Origin: Candidatus Bipolaricaulota bacterium
Lineage (GTDB): Bacteria; Bipolaricaulota; Bipolaricaulia; UBA7950; UBA9294
Direction of reading: 5' to 3'
Length of the DNA stretch: 44,582 nt
NCBI GenBank assembly: GCA_023132915.1
Contig: JAGLXM010000028.1
Coordinates: 1 to 44,582, forward strand
The translations under genes and the position numbers were made by a program. This document shows positions 15,638 through 25,042 of the stretch, in pieces. The notes beneath the pieces are model-generated. The model was given only the letters and a program-made list of their open reading frames with translations. It did not search any database and was not told the origin of the DNA. Each line of letters starts with the position of its first letter. Within the stretch, counting starts at the first letter, position 1.

Positions 15638-17758
15638 TCAAGAGGAAGGCAACTTGGTGAGACTGGCCTCCACGGCCTCCTTCTCCTGGGTGAAAACCTC
15701 GATCTCGCTTTGCAGGCGGCCGTACTCCTCGTACGGGAGAGAGGTGGCTGAGGAGAGCCTCTTCTCCGCACTGGTAAGTTTCCCATCGATCAATTCAAGG
15801 GCCTTTTCATAGTTCTTGCGCGCGTTGACTGGCATTCCCCTCATCCGGTACAGATCGCCAAGGGCGATGTAGGACCGCTCGAAGGTGGGATGTTCCTGGA
15901 TAAGTGTTTCCAGCATGTTCGCGGCGCGGTTGTAGTCCCCTTCTTGGATGGTGATTATCGCTTCCAGGTACTTATCCAGGTACTCAGCCTGGATTTGAAG
16001 GGTGGGATGGGGATGGGTAGCCAGTAGCAGCTCTAAGTCCTGCCGTGCCGTCTTCAAGTCCCCCAGGTTCGCGGCTAGGCTTGCCAGGTTGAGATAGAGG
16101 TTTTCTACAACGAAACGGGTGCGGCACAGCTCCAGATTAACCCTTGCCTCTTCGTAGCGACCCTGTTTAATCTTCGCCATGGCAAGGTGATAGTAGGCTT
16201 GGCGAGGGCAGAAGTCGAGACGGATGCTTCGTTCGAGGGTCGCTTCGGCGAGGCGGAACTGTCCCATCTGAAGCTGCTTGATCCCCTGGCCAAGGAGAAG
16301 GTCAGCGGAGAAGTCGCGGGCAGCTATTACGGAGACAAGCAGGCAAAAAGCGATGAGCACTGTGACGAAGACTTTGAGCGGCCATTTCTTGAGGCTAACG
16401 TGCACCTCTGCTGCCTCGCCGTAGGCGCGCGAGGAGGCAAGGCCAAGCACAAGGACAAGAACGAGGCAGGAGGCAGGGAGGTGAGCGGGGAAGCTGACTA
16501 GGGCGTGCACGAGGAACGCAACGACTCCACAGGAGAGGAGGAGCAGATCGAAGCGGTCTCCTTCATTTAAGTTACGGCGAAGCCTGATCCAAAAACAGAT
16601 GGGAGCTGTGATCAGCAGGGCGAGAAGAGCGAGGATCCCGAGTGAGCCGAGCTCCGCCGTCACCTGCACATACTCGTTATGCGCCTGTGCCGCGCGGGCG
16701 ATGTGAAAGTTGTAGCCTGCTCCCTGGGGAGACGCGAGAAACTTCGCCTTGTACGGAATGAAGTTAAGCTTGTAGTTACCGAGCCCCACCCCGACGACGG
16801 GGTGATCCTTGAACATCTCCCAGCCGACCCACCAGTCCCATGAACGAACCTTACCTGAGTTTCGCGCCCAGAACCGGGCGATCCAAGAACTCCCATCCGC
16901 TGAAAGTCCGACGACCGAATTGAGCGGCCCGGACGGGGCCTCGACGAGAAAGGTGAAAAGAAGAAGGAAAAGAAAAGCGATAAGCCATCCGCGGTTTTGG
17001 CGGATCGGATCAATCGGCCGGAAGATGGCCCACCCAATGAGAAACGCGCCCGCGGCGACGATCAGTGCGACAACCACTCCCATTTGGTTAACGAGCATTG
17101 CCGTCCCAAAGTTGAAGGATATAAGCCCGATAGCAAGGGCACGTAGGAGCCGAGAACGGAGCCGAACGAGCAGAATGACGGAGGGAAAAAGGAGATAGGC
17201 GGTGAATCCACCCAAATAGTTGCGGTTCCCCATCGTGGATATCATCTCTCCAAGACCATGCCCACCGCCTGCCCCGCGCATCACTCCCAGGTACTGCAAA
17301 AGGCCGTAGAGCGAGGCCAAAAAGGACGATAGAAGAAGACAGTAGAGGATCAGGGCAACGTCGCGCTTCTCCTTTACGAGGTTTGTTACTACAAGGTAAA
17401 ACAGGAAGAAGAACGTAAGGAGCGTGAGGCTTTGGATCACCACGCGGCCATTTACGGCATGGATGAGGGAGAGGAGGGAGACAAGGACCAATCCGAGGGC
17501 GGGGAAGGTTATCCAGGGAAGGCGAATTCGCCACTCCCCTTTTAGCCAGGTGGAGCCTCCCCAGAGGATAAGAAGGATCGAGATCCCGATGAGAGCGAAA
17601 ATCGACTTATCGTAGCCGTACTCTGTGCTCCCTGGCCAGATAAAAAGCGGCAAGGCGAAGACGAACAGGGCGATTAAGTAAACCATCACGCGTTCAAACA
17701 GGATCTTAGAACGCTGGGTCTGAGATGTCTTCTTCCTCTTTGCAGACTTTTTCGCCAT
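15638..17758 (-). CDS. O-antigen ligase/polymerase-like membrane protein with C-terminal TPR repeats
   Basis: A large polytopic protein of the Wzy/WaaL (O-antigen ligase) superfamily, which joins or polymerises cell-surface glycans at the outer face of the inner membrane. About twelve hydrophobic segments fill residues 25-450. The periplasmic loop region contains WARNSGKVRSWDWWVGWEMF, VVGVGLGNYKLNF and AQAHNEYVQ, the histidine/arginine pattern seen in ligases. From about residue 490 come three or more tetratricopeptide-like repeats (QAYYHLAMAKIKQGRYEEAR, NLASLAANLGDLKTARQDL, SYIALGDLYRMRGMPVNARK). A short coiled coil ends the protein. ATG 17758 is preferred to the TTG at 17767. It lies 12 bp after the upstream flavoprotein gene. 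The glycan substrate is unknown. Confidence 0.8.
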   Translation of the reverse strand: MAKKSAKRKKTSQTQRSKILFERVMVYLIALFVFALPLFIWPGSTEYGYDKSIFALIGISILLILWGGSTWLKGEWRIRLPWITFPALGLVLVSLLSLIHAVNGRVVIQSLTLLTFFFLFYLVVTNLVKEKRDVALILYCLLLSSFLASLYGLLQYLGVMRGAGGGHGLGEMISTMGNRNYLGGFTAYLLFPSVILLVRLRSRLLRALAIGLISFNFGTAMLVNQMGVVVALIVAAGAFLIGWAIFRPIDPIRQNRGWLIAFLFLLLFTFLVEAPSGPLNSVVGLSADGSSWIARFWARNSGKVRSWDWWVGWEMFKDHPVVGVGLGNYKLNFIPYKAKFLASPQGAGYNFHIARAAQAHNEYVQVTAELGSLGILALLALLITAPICFWIRLRRNLNEGDRFDLLLLSCGVVAFLVHALVSFPAHLPASCLVLVLVLGLASSRAYGEAAEVHVSLKKWPLKVFVTVLIAFCLLVSVIAARDFSADLLLGQGIKQLQMGQFRLAEATLERSIRLDFCPRQAYYHLAMAKIKQGRYEEARVNLELCRTRFVVENLYLNLASLAANLGDLKTARQDLELLLATHPHPTLQIQAEYLDKYLEAIITIQEGDYNRAANMLETLIQEHPTFERSYIALGDLYRMRGMPVNARKNYEKALELIDGKLTSAEKRLSSATSLPYEEYGRLQSEIEVFTQEKEAVEASLTKLPSS

Positions 17759-17770
17759 GATCTTCAAACA

Positions 17771-18988
17771 TTATAGGGTTACATGGTCGCGTGGGGCAAA
17801 GGCGAGCCGTGCCAGTTCCTCGATTTTTCCCCAGCCGCCAAGGGCAGTGATGAGGGCAAGGAACCTTGGCCACAACTTCTGGTGGGGGAGGAAGGAGTGT
17901 ACGAGCCGGCTTGGGTAATCGATGTCCCCCTTCTTGGCGATCAGACTGAGAATCGATGGCTCGTCGATGGCGGCGAAGATCGCATCGATTTCGCTGTTTG
18001 AGAGAGCGGAGAGCGCGCGGCGAGCGGCGAGGCCAAAACGGAACTCACGGCCGATTTCCCGTTGCCAGCGACGCTCATACTCGGTGAGTGTCTTGCGATT
18101 TGGTTTTCCAGCCAGGGCGGCATAACCTGCGATCTCACCAGCGATTCGGGCACACATCCCGCCGGTGTAGATCCCTCCTCCAGAGGTTGGCTTCACCTGT
18201 CCTGCAGCGTCTCCAACGAGGAGCACTCCATCTCCCACCGTTGTTTCGACCGTGCCAATCGGGATTACTCCCCTGATCCGCTCGACCACCTCTCCGGGGA
18301 AGCGCCGCTCCATAAACCGGCTAAGAAGGGCATTTGTGTCGGTTCCCAAGGGAGCAGCGAGGCCGACGCGCAGGCATCTCTCCTCAGCAGGGACTGCCCA
18401 GACGAAGAATCCGGGAGCGACATCACTTCCAAAGAAGACCTCTATGCCGTCCGGAGTAAGGTGGTCTTCTGTAACCACCACTTGACTTGCCACGAGGAGC
18501 TGAGTTGGATGTGGTAGGGAAAACCACGAAGCAATGGCGCTTTGTGGACCATCGGCCCCGATGATTACAGCGGTTTTTAACTCCTCCTTATTTCCTTGAT
18601 GTTTTGTCCAAACGCGGCCGGTCGTTGCAGCGACGGCTCGTGTATGGGTTCTCACCTCAGCGCCGGCGGAGGCTGCCAACTCGATCAGCTCGCGGTTGAG
18701 CCTCCCACGGTCAAGCACGACCGCCTTGACCGTCTCCGCACGGATATTGAGGGTCCTCCCCCCTGGGGCGTGAAGGGTTCCGCCGCGGATCTCCCGCAGG
18801 ACGCTTGTGGTCGAGGCACCTAGCAAGTCGAGGGTGCGGGGACTGACAAGACCGGTGCATCGGGCCGGTTCTCCGGAGCCGTCCCCTTGTTCGATCAGGA
18901 GCACACGTGCCCCAACCGCGGTGGCGTGACGCGCTGCCACTGCACCGGTCGGACCCCCACCTACCACCACCACATCGTAATTCCTCAT
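17771..18988 (-). CDS. Geranylgeranyl reductase family FAD-dependent oxidoreductase
   Basis: Flavoprotein of the geranylgeranyl-reductase group, which saturates isoprenoid chains on chlorophyll precursors, quinones or archaeal-type lipids. The N-terminal dinucleotide fold VVVVGGGPTGAVAARHA binds FAD. A second FAD motif, GDGVLLVGDAAGQVKPTSGGGIYTGG (split here by its family landmarks GDAAG and GGGIY), lies near residues 255-280. At 405 aa it is normal. Its genomic setting, between a surface-glycan membrane protein and an S41 protease, does not reveal the substrate. A role in reducing a menaquinone or polyprenyl carrier side chain is possible but only inferred. Confidence 0.8.
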   Translation of the reverse strand: MRNYDVVVVGGGPTGAVAARHATAVGARVLLIEQGDGSGEPARCTGLVSPRTLDLLGASTTSVLREIRGGTLHAPGGRTLNIRAETVKAVVLDRGRLNRELIELAASAGAEVRTHTRAVAATTGRVWTKHQGNKEELKTAVIIGADGPQSAIASWFSLPHPTQLLVASQVVVTEDHLTPDGIEVFFGSDVAPGFFVWAVPAEERCLRVGLAAPLGTDTNALLSRFMERRFPGEVVERIRGVIPIGTVETTVGDGVLLVGDAAGQVKPTSGGGIYTGGMCARIAGEIAGYAALAGKPNRKTLTEYERRWQREIGREFRFGLAARRALSALSNSEIDAIFAAIDEPSILSLIAKKGDIDYPSRLVHSFLPHQKLWPRFLALITALGGWGKIEELARLAFAPRDHVTL

Positions 18989-19092
18989 AGCAACAGCCTA
19001 GATCCCTTCTCGCTTCGGGTTGCGAGTCACAATATCATCGGCCAAGGCGCGTGGGGTCGTTTCCCAGCCGCCTGTACCGGTAAAGGAGAACC

Positions 19093-20274
19093 TCAAGTGT
19101 CGTTCCTGTCGTTGAGGGGGATTGGCATCAACACTCCGAGGTGGGTGTCGATCCAGGCGATCGCTACCTCAATTGGGTCCTCGTCTTCAGCCACCGCGAT
19201 ATCCGGGGGGAGGCCGATGCCATGCACGGCGTGTCCCAACGGGGTGAAATACTCTGCGATAGTCAACTTGAGTGCAGAGCCATCGGGAAACTCTCGCAGG
19301 ATCTGCATGACCCCTTTCCCGAACGACTGCTCCCCGATCAAAATACCCATGTTGTTATCGCGGATGGCGCCGGCGACAATTTCAGCTGCGCTTGCAGTTC
19401 CCCCGTTGATCAGAACCGCAAGTGGCAAGTTGGGCACAAGGTTTCCCGTCGACCAGTGCTCCTGAGGGCCACTGATCCGTCCTTTGCTAGTGAAGATGAG
19501 CCCGCTGTCGATGAATCGACTTGCAACGCGGACTGCTCCCTTTGTGAGCCCCCCTCCGTTGTTCCGCACGTCGAGGATCAGTCCGTCGAGGCCATCGAGG
19601 TCAAACCCCAGTAAGGCAGTGTCGAGTTCCAGGGTGACATCCTCGCTAAAGCGCGAGATGCGAATGTAACCGATCCTATCGGCTGCGACTAGCTTGCTTG
19701 TGACCGACACAAGCGGAATCGTGCCACGAACTATTGAGATTTCCTCTTCATTGCCGTCCTTGTGTCGCACAAGTAGGACGACAGTCGTTCCCACTTCCCC
19801 TCGAATTTTGACCAATACCTCAGTAAGGGTTATCTCCACAGTCGGCTCGCCGTCGATCTTAAGGATTTGATCACCGGCTAGTACCCCTGCCCGCTCAGCT
19901 GGGGTCTCCGCAAGTGGGGCAATGACCGTTAGGACACCATCTTTAATTGTGATCTCAATTCCAACTCCGCTGAACTCGGACTGCAGACTGGTTTCAAAGC
20001 GTTCGTGGTCCTCAGGATCAAGGAACTCGCTGTGCGGGTCGTTTAGTTGCTTCACCATTCCCTTCATCGCGCCGTACAGGGCCTCCTGGTCGTCGATCCG
20101 TTCTGGCCAGTAGAAGCAGCTTTTGATGTATTGATAGATCTGGGATAGGGGCAAGAAGAGCTCGGTATTCGTCTGCTGTGCCCCTCCGACCCCTAAGACG
20201 AGCACCAGAATGATCGTTGAAAACAATACCGTCAAGGCCTTCCTCACGACCGATCGGTTTTTCAAACGTCTCAC
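19093..20274 (-). CDS. Carboxyl-terminal processing peptidase, S41 family
   Basis: Secreted or membrane-anchored serine protease that trims C-termini of envelope proteins. Residues 1-34 form a basic stretch then a hydrophobic anchor (LTVLFSTIILVLVLGVGG). A PDZ domain covers about 100-185 (FSGVGIEITIKDGVLTVIAPL, AGVLAGDQILKIDG). The catalytic domain contains DGLILDVRNNGGG and the dyad, with serine at about 295 in NGGTASAAE and lysine at about 320 in QSFGKGVMQ. At 393 aa it is full length. It is transcribed in the same direction as its neighbours, with 104 bp to the next gene. Confidence 0.93.
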   Translation of the reverse strand: MRRLKNRSVVRKALTVLFSTIILVLVLGVGGAQQTNTELFLPLSQIYQYIKSCFYWPERIDDQEALYGAMKGMVKQLNDPHSEFLDPEDHERFETSLQSEFSGVGIEITIKDGVLTVIAPLAETPAERAGVLAGDQILKIDGEPTVEITLTEVLVKIRGEVGTTVVLLVRHKDGNEEEISIVRGTIPLVSVTSKLVAADRIGYIRISRFSEDVTLELDTALLGFDLDGLDGLILDVRNNGGGLTKGAVRVASRFIDSGLIFTSKGRISGPQEHWSTGNLVPNLPLAVLINGGTASAAEIVAGAIRDNNMGILIGEQSFGKGVMQILREFPDGSALKLTIAEYFTPLGHAVHGIGLPPDIAVAEDEDPIEVAIAWIDTHLGVLMPIPLNDRNDT

Positions 20275-20324
20275 CCCCGCTTATTTCGATTGTACCCCGT
20301 TAAGCAACGCGGAGAAAGGAGCGG

Positions 20325-21548
20325 TTAAGAAGATGACAGGCCGAGGTAGCTTTGTTGGGTTTCAGTTAGGGTGTCGATCCGTACGCCCAGTGCCTTAAGC
20401 TTCATCCGTGCGACCTGCCGATCGATCTGCGGTGGGACTGCGTACAGAGTTGGCGAAAATGGGGCGTTCTCCACGATGTGTCGGAGGGTCAATGCCTGCA
20501 GAGCGAAGGAGATGTCCATGATCTCCACAGGGTGCCCATCGCCAAGGACAAGGTTGACCAGCCGCCCCTCCCCGAGGAGGTAAAGTCGATGCCCGTTTTT
20601 AAGGGTAAATTCACGGATTCCCTCGCGCACGTCCCGCTGGGAGGCGGCAAGTTTGGCTAGGGCATGTTTGTCGATCTCCACGTCAAAGTGGCCAGCGTTG
20701 GCGAGCAAGAGACCGTCCTTTGCGTTCTTGAGAGCCTCTGCGGTGACGACATCGCTGCACCCGGTTGAGGTGATAAGTAGGTCGGCCTGGCCGATCGCCT
20801 CGGCGAGCGGCGCGACGGCGAACCCATCCATCACTGCTTCCACAGCTCGCACCGGGTCGACCTCGGAGACGGTTACCCTTGCTCCCAGGCCACACGCTCG
20901 CATAGCGATCCCACGGCCGCACCAGCCGTATCCAGCGACAAGGACAGTTTTTCCCGCCACCAGGAGGTTGGTGGAACGCATAATCCCGTCCCATACCGAC
21001 TGACCGGTCCCATAGCGATTGTCAAACAGATACTTCATCTTAGCGTCATTCACTGCGAACATGGGAAAGCGTAGCCTCCCGGCACGGGCGAGAACGCGTA
21101 GTCGGTTGACACCGGTTGTTGTCTCCTCGCACCCGCCGATCACCTCTCCCTCTATCTCCTTGTGTAGGAGCCCTACGAGGTCTCCTCCATCGTCGAGGAT
21201 GAGGTCCGGCATCCCGGCGAGCACCTCGCGCAGGTGATTAAAGTACTCTGCTTCGTTTACTCCATGACGGGCGTGAACTGATATTCCCGCCTCCTCGGCC
21301 AGTGCGGCAGCTACATCATCCTGGGTGGAGAGCGGATTACTTCCTGTGACGAAGACCTGTGCTCCTCCGTCGCGTAGAAGGATTGCCAGACAGGCCGTCT
21401 TCGCCTCCAGATGGATGCTTATCCCGATTCTGTTCCCGGAAAATGGCTCATCCTGGATGAACTCCTCGCGAAGATTCGCAAGAAGTGGCATCCAGGAGCG
21501 GGCCCACTCGATCTTCGTTTTACCGCAATGTACCAACTCCTGTTCCAC
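20325..21548 (-). CDS. ahcY: Adenosylhomocysteinase
   Basis: Hydrolyses S-adenosyl-L-homocysteine to adenosine and homocysteine, relieving product inhibition of methyltransferases. NAD is bound by VLVAGYGWCGRGIAMRA. Other family landmarks are GGDLVGLLH, ETTTGVNRLR, NDAKMKYLFDNRYGTGQS and NAGHFDVEI. At 407 aa it is the short form lacking the C-terminal KPDxYRY tail of longer enzymes, as in many thermophile and archaeal homologues. The start is GTG 21548, with AGGAGG nearby upstream. A 122 bp gap separates it from the aldehyde oxidoreductase gene upstream, so it may be read from the same long message or have its own promoter. Confidence 0.95.
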   Translation of the reverse strand: MEQELVHCGKTKIEWARSWMPLLANLREEFIQDEPFSGNRIGISIHLEAKTACLAILLRDGGAQVFVTGSNPLSTQDDVAAALAEEAGISVHARHGVNEAEYFNHLREVLAGMPDLILDDGGDLVGLLHKEIEGEVIGGCEETTTGVNRLRVLARAGRLRFPMFAVNDAKMKYLFDNRYGTGQSVWDGIMRSTNLLVAGKTVLVAGYGWCGRGIAMRACGLGARVTVSEVDPVRAVEAVMDGFAVAPLAEAIGQADLLITSTGCSDVVTAEALKNAKDGLLLANAGHFDVEIDKHALAKLAASQRDVREGIREFTLKNGHRLYLLGEGRLVNLVLGDGHPVEIMDISFALQALTLRHIVENAPFSPTLYAVPPQIDRQVARMKLKALGVRIDTLTETQQSYLGLSSS

Positions 21549-21670
21549 GTTTACCTCCTATTCACCCTTCCATCCCAGGCCGCAGGCGAGAACATACGTC
21601 CTTGCCCCTTCCCTTACCCCAACCACGCTATGTCGTAGTATAACCGCCTCCCCTGCCGCATCTAAACAGG

Positions 21671-23533
21671 CTACGTATATGAGCGAGTCGCGTACTCGAG
21701 CAAGCCGAGTCCCTCCAGGCAGTCAAGGGTGGGCCTCCCGTCCGCATCCCACTTCCTGAGCCTGTAGTACTCCTCCAAGTAGGGATCAAAGGGGGTTGGA
21801 GACTGACCCGCCCTGAACCCTTTCTCGGCGGGGACAGTCATCTTAGGGGGGAGCGTGTCGGTATGGCGTCCGTGACCATCACGTAGGTTGACCAGCCTTT
21901 GCAGGTTAAATATCCTCTCCCCGCTTTTCATGACATCCTTGATGCTCCAATCCCAGCCCGTAGCCAGATTGAACAACTCCAGAAGAGCAGTGAGGCTTAA
22001 TCCACCGCCGTCGACCATGAACGTGCAGATCACAAGAGAATTCATCCATGCACTTAAGTCTTGCAACTTGACAGCCAACTCCGATTTGTGCTCCTGAGAG
22101 AAGAACTCCGTCCATCCCTTTACTATCCCCAACTCAGGGATGAGAAGTCCCATCTCTACATCTTCGGTCACCCCACGCATATGACATGCCCCACGGGTAC
22201 TGGTGGCGTAGTTGACAGCGAGACTGAAGCAGGAACGTGCATCGTGCGCAGGGAAGTCCAACCCCTTGACGTGTACCACCAGCGGCTCGGCTTTAGGGCA
22301 AATCCGCTTAGCAGCAGAGAGGGCCCCGTCGGCAAAGCCCTCTCCAAGGAACCCTGAGCGGTTCCCCAACTGGTCGATCATCTCGACCATCGCTTGCTCA
22401 TTACCCCATGTCAGGTCAATCCCTGTCTGCTCCTTTGTCAGCCAGCCTCTACCGTAGCACTCCATGGCTAGTCCCACACACGCCCCAGCGGAGATCGTAT
22501 CGATCCCCAAGCGGTTACAAAGGTCGTTTGCCTTTGCCACTGCTCCTAGATCGTCAATCAGTAGATTGGTCCCTAACATCCCCAGAGTCTCATATTCAGG
22601 GCCGGGGCCGGACAGCGAATAAGTCCCGCTCTCCAGCCGGATATTACGGTGACAGCCTACCGGACAATTGGCACACGGTAGAGCGCGTGCGTGGAGGGTT
22701 TCTGTGTAATTTGGTGCCCCCAACCTCTTGGCCCCCTCCGGCCAGGTGTCCTGTGTCCAATACTTGATCGGCATGTCGCCGAACCCCTCCGCGGTGATGC
22801 ACAGTTCCGGCGTTCCGTGCTTCCGCAGGCCCTCTTTCGATGCCTCGTAGATCTGTTGAGATCGCCTCTTTGATTCCCGCAACAGACCGGCCTCGTCGTG
22901 AACCGAGGCCTTCTTTCTCCCCTTAACCGCGATAGCTTTCAATCGCTTCGAGCCCATCACCGCTCCGATACCACACCGGCCAGCGAAACTATGCGCGGCG
23001 GCGGCGAGACAGGCAAACCGCACCAACTTCTCACCCGCAGGGCCGATCGTCACCACGGATAGCTCCTTGTCTCCACCGCGTACCCCATCCACCGTCTCGT
23101 AGGAATCGAGCCCCCACAGAGAGCTGGCATCCTTAATCTCTACGCGATCCTCATCGATGATGAGGTAAACAGGAGTCTCCGCCTTTCCGGTGATGATAAG
23201 TGCGTCATATCCGGCCCGCTTTAGCGCCGGCCCCCAGTTGGCACTGGCGGCAGAATCCGCGTAGGTGCCAGTGAGAGGAGACTTGGTAGCCACCGTCCAT
23301 TTTGCATTGCCAGGATTATTCCCTGCTTGATAGGGACCCAATGCGAACACAAGCAGATTTTCAGGATCAAACGCGTCGGTGCCATCGTCCATCTCCTCCA
23401 GGATCACCTTCGCCGCAAACCCGGCTCCGCCAATGTAAAGCTTCCATACCTCGATCGGCACCTCCTCCACCCTTATCACCTCAGAGGAAAGGTCAACCCT
23501 CAATACCTTGTTCCAGTATCCTTTAGACATCAT
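21671..23533 (-). CDS. Tungsten-type aldehyde:ferredoxin oxidoreductase
   Basis: Cytoplasmic oxidoreductase of the AOR family, oxidising aldehydes to carboxylic acids with ferredoxin as electron acceptor and a bis-pterin tungsten cofactor. The opening YWNKVLRVDLSS and ALGPYQAGNNPGNAKWTVATKSPLTG are typical. The pterin-binding GRCGIGAVMGSKRLKAIAVKG and the [4Fe-4S] ligands C288, C291, C295 and C340 (CANCPVGC, then NDLCNRLGID) are all present. At 620 aa it is normal. The start is one of two tandem ATG codons (23533 or 23530) after an AGGGGG-type site. It follows the hydroxyproline-type dehydrogenase genes by 66 bp on the same strand, so it may oxidise the semialdehyde made by that pathway. Its substrate is otherwise unknown. 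Confidence 0.93.
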   Translation of the reverse strand: MMSKGYWNKVLRVDLSSEVIRVEEVPIEVWKLYIGGAGFAAKVILEEMDDGTDAFDPENLLVFALGPYQAGNNPGNAKWTVATKSPLTGTYADSAASANWGPALKRAGYDALIITGKAETPVYLIIDEDRVEIKDASSLWGLDSYETVDGVRGGDKELSVVTIGPAGEKLVRFACLAAAAHSFAGRCGIGAVMGSKRLKAIAVKGRKKASVHDEAGLLRESKRRSQQIYEASKEGLRKHGTPELCITAEGFGDMPIKYWTQDTWPEGAKRLGAPNYTETLHARALPCANCPVGCHRNIRLESGTYSLSGPGPEYETLGMLGTNLLIDDLGAVAKANDLCNRLGIDTISAGACVGLAMECYGRGWLTKEQTGIDLTWGNEQAMVEMIDQLGNRSGFLGEGFADGALSAAKRICPKAEPLVVHVKGLDFPAHDARSCFSLAVNYATSTRGACHMRGVTEDVEMGLLIPELGIVKGWTEFFSQEHKSELAVKLQDLSAWMNSLVICTFMVDGGGLSLTALLELFNLATGWDWSIKDVMKSGERIFNLQRLVNLRDGHGRHTDTLPPKMTVPAEKGFRAGQSPTPFDPYLEEYYRLRKWDADGRPTLDCLEGLGLLEYATRSYT

Positions 23534-23599
23534 CACCCCCTGTTCTCTCTAGATATAAGCCAATCCTAAACCCATAAATGATCCCCTTGTCTCCGCTGT

Positions 23600-24772
23600 T
23601 CACTGGTCGAAGCGATCCAGCCGTAGCGGCTCTGTCGTGATCGATGTCGGTTCTCCTAGGATCATCTCCGATGTTACCTTGCCCGTTATTGGGGCAAGAC
23701 CGATCCCATCGCCTTCGTGCCCGGCTGCGATGTAGAGGCCTGGAACCGTCGGAACAGGGGAGACGATCGGGAGGTGATCAGGGGTGTAGGGACGAAGACC
23801 GGCATAGGATCGGATGACATGGATATCGCGGATCCTGGGGAAGAAGCGAAGTGCCCTTCGCGCCATCAGCTCCAGGACGTGGTGGTTGCAACAACGATCG
23901 AATCCTACAAATTCACGGCTCGACCCGATGAGAAAGTTCCCGTGTTCTGTTGGTTCAAAGACCATAGCGATCCCATAGCGGTCCATCTCCGCTTCCACAT
24001 TCCGTCCCTCGGTTCCCCCGAACTTGGTGAGCAGATACCCGAACTCCTGTACCTTACGCCGGGCCGGGCGAGGGGATCGCTCGGCAACGAGGATATGCCC
24101 TTTACGCGGCTCGATGCGGACATTGACTCCCACGCTGGCAGCGATAGCGGGCGTCCATACCCCGGCGGCAAGGACGACTTTGTTGGCGCTCATCGTGCCG
24201 CGTGTCGTCTCTACGCCGCACACGGTACCAACGGAATCCCGCAGAATCTCAGTGGCTTCAGTGAATGGGTGTACCATTGCCCCTGCGCGGCGGGCGGTAT
24301 CGACAAGGCCGTAGACAAAGGCCATCGGGTTAAGCGACGCGTCAGAGGCACACTCGACAAGGCCGACCACATCGCGCGCCAGCAAGGGTTCATCCTCGAA
24401 CACCTCCTTACCCGCGAGGTAGCGCATCGGCAAACCAGCTTCCTTCTGCCGGGCAAACCAATCTCGCGCCACTTGTTCCTGGTTCTCATCTTCGACCACG
24501 AGAACGCTCCCCCGCTGTGTATACTCGATGTCGTAATCTAGGCTCTCCGTCAGTTCAGTAAGTAGTTGCTGGCTCTTCAGTGTAACTTGACTATCGTAGC
24601 CCGGCATCTTGTCAATAGCGAGGATGTTTCCATCACACGCGCTCGAGGTCCCCGACGCTACGTCACCTCGCTCGACAAGTGAGACCTTGACTCCCTCTCG
24701 GCTCAAGTAGTAGGTGACCGCTGATCCAATGACCCCACCGCCGATGACGATGACATCGGCTGCACTAGTCAT
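23600..24772 (-). CDS. DAO-family FAD dehydrogenase, beta subunit of a proline/hydroxyproline dehydrogenase complex
   Basis: FAD enzyme of the D-amino-acid-oxidase/glycine-oxidase fold (390 aa). It has the N-terminal VIVIGGGVIGSAVTYYLSREG FAD motif and the C-terminal GLRPYTPDHLPIVSPVPTVPG followed by AAGHEGDGIGLAP, which is typical of amino-acid dehydrogenase catalytic subunits. Its gene overlaps the BFD-domain gene by eight bases. It ends a five-gene set whose order (FAD alpha, 4Fe-4S, BFD, DAO beta) resembles the dye-linked L-proline dehydrogenase cluster described in Thermococcales and shares components with bacterial D-hydroxyproline dehydrogenases. With an epimerase and a DapA-family lyase upstream, cis-4-hydroxy-D-proline is the likeliest substrate. 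L-proline or another amino acid cannot be excluded. Confidence 0.85.
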   Translation of the reverse strand: MTSAADVIVIGGGVIGSAVTYYLSREGVKVSLVERGDVASGTSSACDGNILAIDKMPGYDSQVTLKSQQLLTELTESLDYDIEYTQRGSVLVVEDENQEQVARDWFARQKEAGLPMRYLAGKEVFEDEPLLARDVVGLVECASDASLNPMAFVYGLVDTARRAGAMVHPFTEATEILRDSVGTVCGVETTRGTMSANKVVLAAGVWTPAIAASVGVNVRIEPRKGHILVAERSPRPARRKVQEFGYLLTKFGGTEGRNVEAEMDRYGIAMVFEPTEHGNFLIGSSREFVGFDRCCNHHVLELMARRALRFFPRIRDIHVIRSYAGLRPYTPDHLPIVSPVPTVPGLYIAAGHEGDGIGLAPITGKVTSEMILGEPTSITTEPLRLDRFDQ

Positions 24773-25037
24773 GAGATCCCTCCGCCAGAAGGCCGAACGT
24801 GACTGGCTGCACCGGTGTTCGCACCGTTGCCGGTTCGAACACGCTTACCGGCTTTCCCAGTTCTTGCGCCAGAATCCGCATCACAATCTTCTCGCACGTT
24901 CGCCCTTGACACAATCCCATCCCGGCCCGCGTCCGCCGTTTCACACCGGTGACATCTACGGCTCCTTCCCGAATGGCCTGCTTTATCTCTCCCACCGTCA
25001 CTTCCTCACAACGGCAGACGATCGTATCGTCATCCAC
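24765..25037 (-). CDS. BFD-like [2Fe-2S] small subunit
   Basis: A 90-residue protein with a bacterioferritin-associated-ferredoxin-like [2Fe-2S] domain. The cysteines sit at positions 8, 10, 43 and 48 (CRC, then CQGRTC). In amino-acid dehydrogenase complexes this domain relays electrons between the flavin subunits. It starts 5 bp after the 4Fe-4S gene and overlaps the DAO gene. It corresponds in size and order to the small delta subunit of archaeal dye-linked proline dehydrogenases. Confidence 0.88.
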   Translation of the reverse strand: MDDDTIVCRCEEVTVGEIKQAIREGAVDVTGVKRRTRAGMGLCQGRTCEKIVMRILAQELGKPVSVFEPATVRTPVQPVTFGLLAEGSHD

Positions 25038-25042
25038 TCTCG

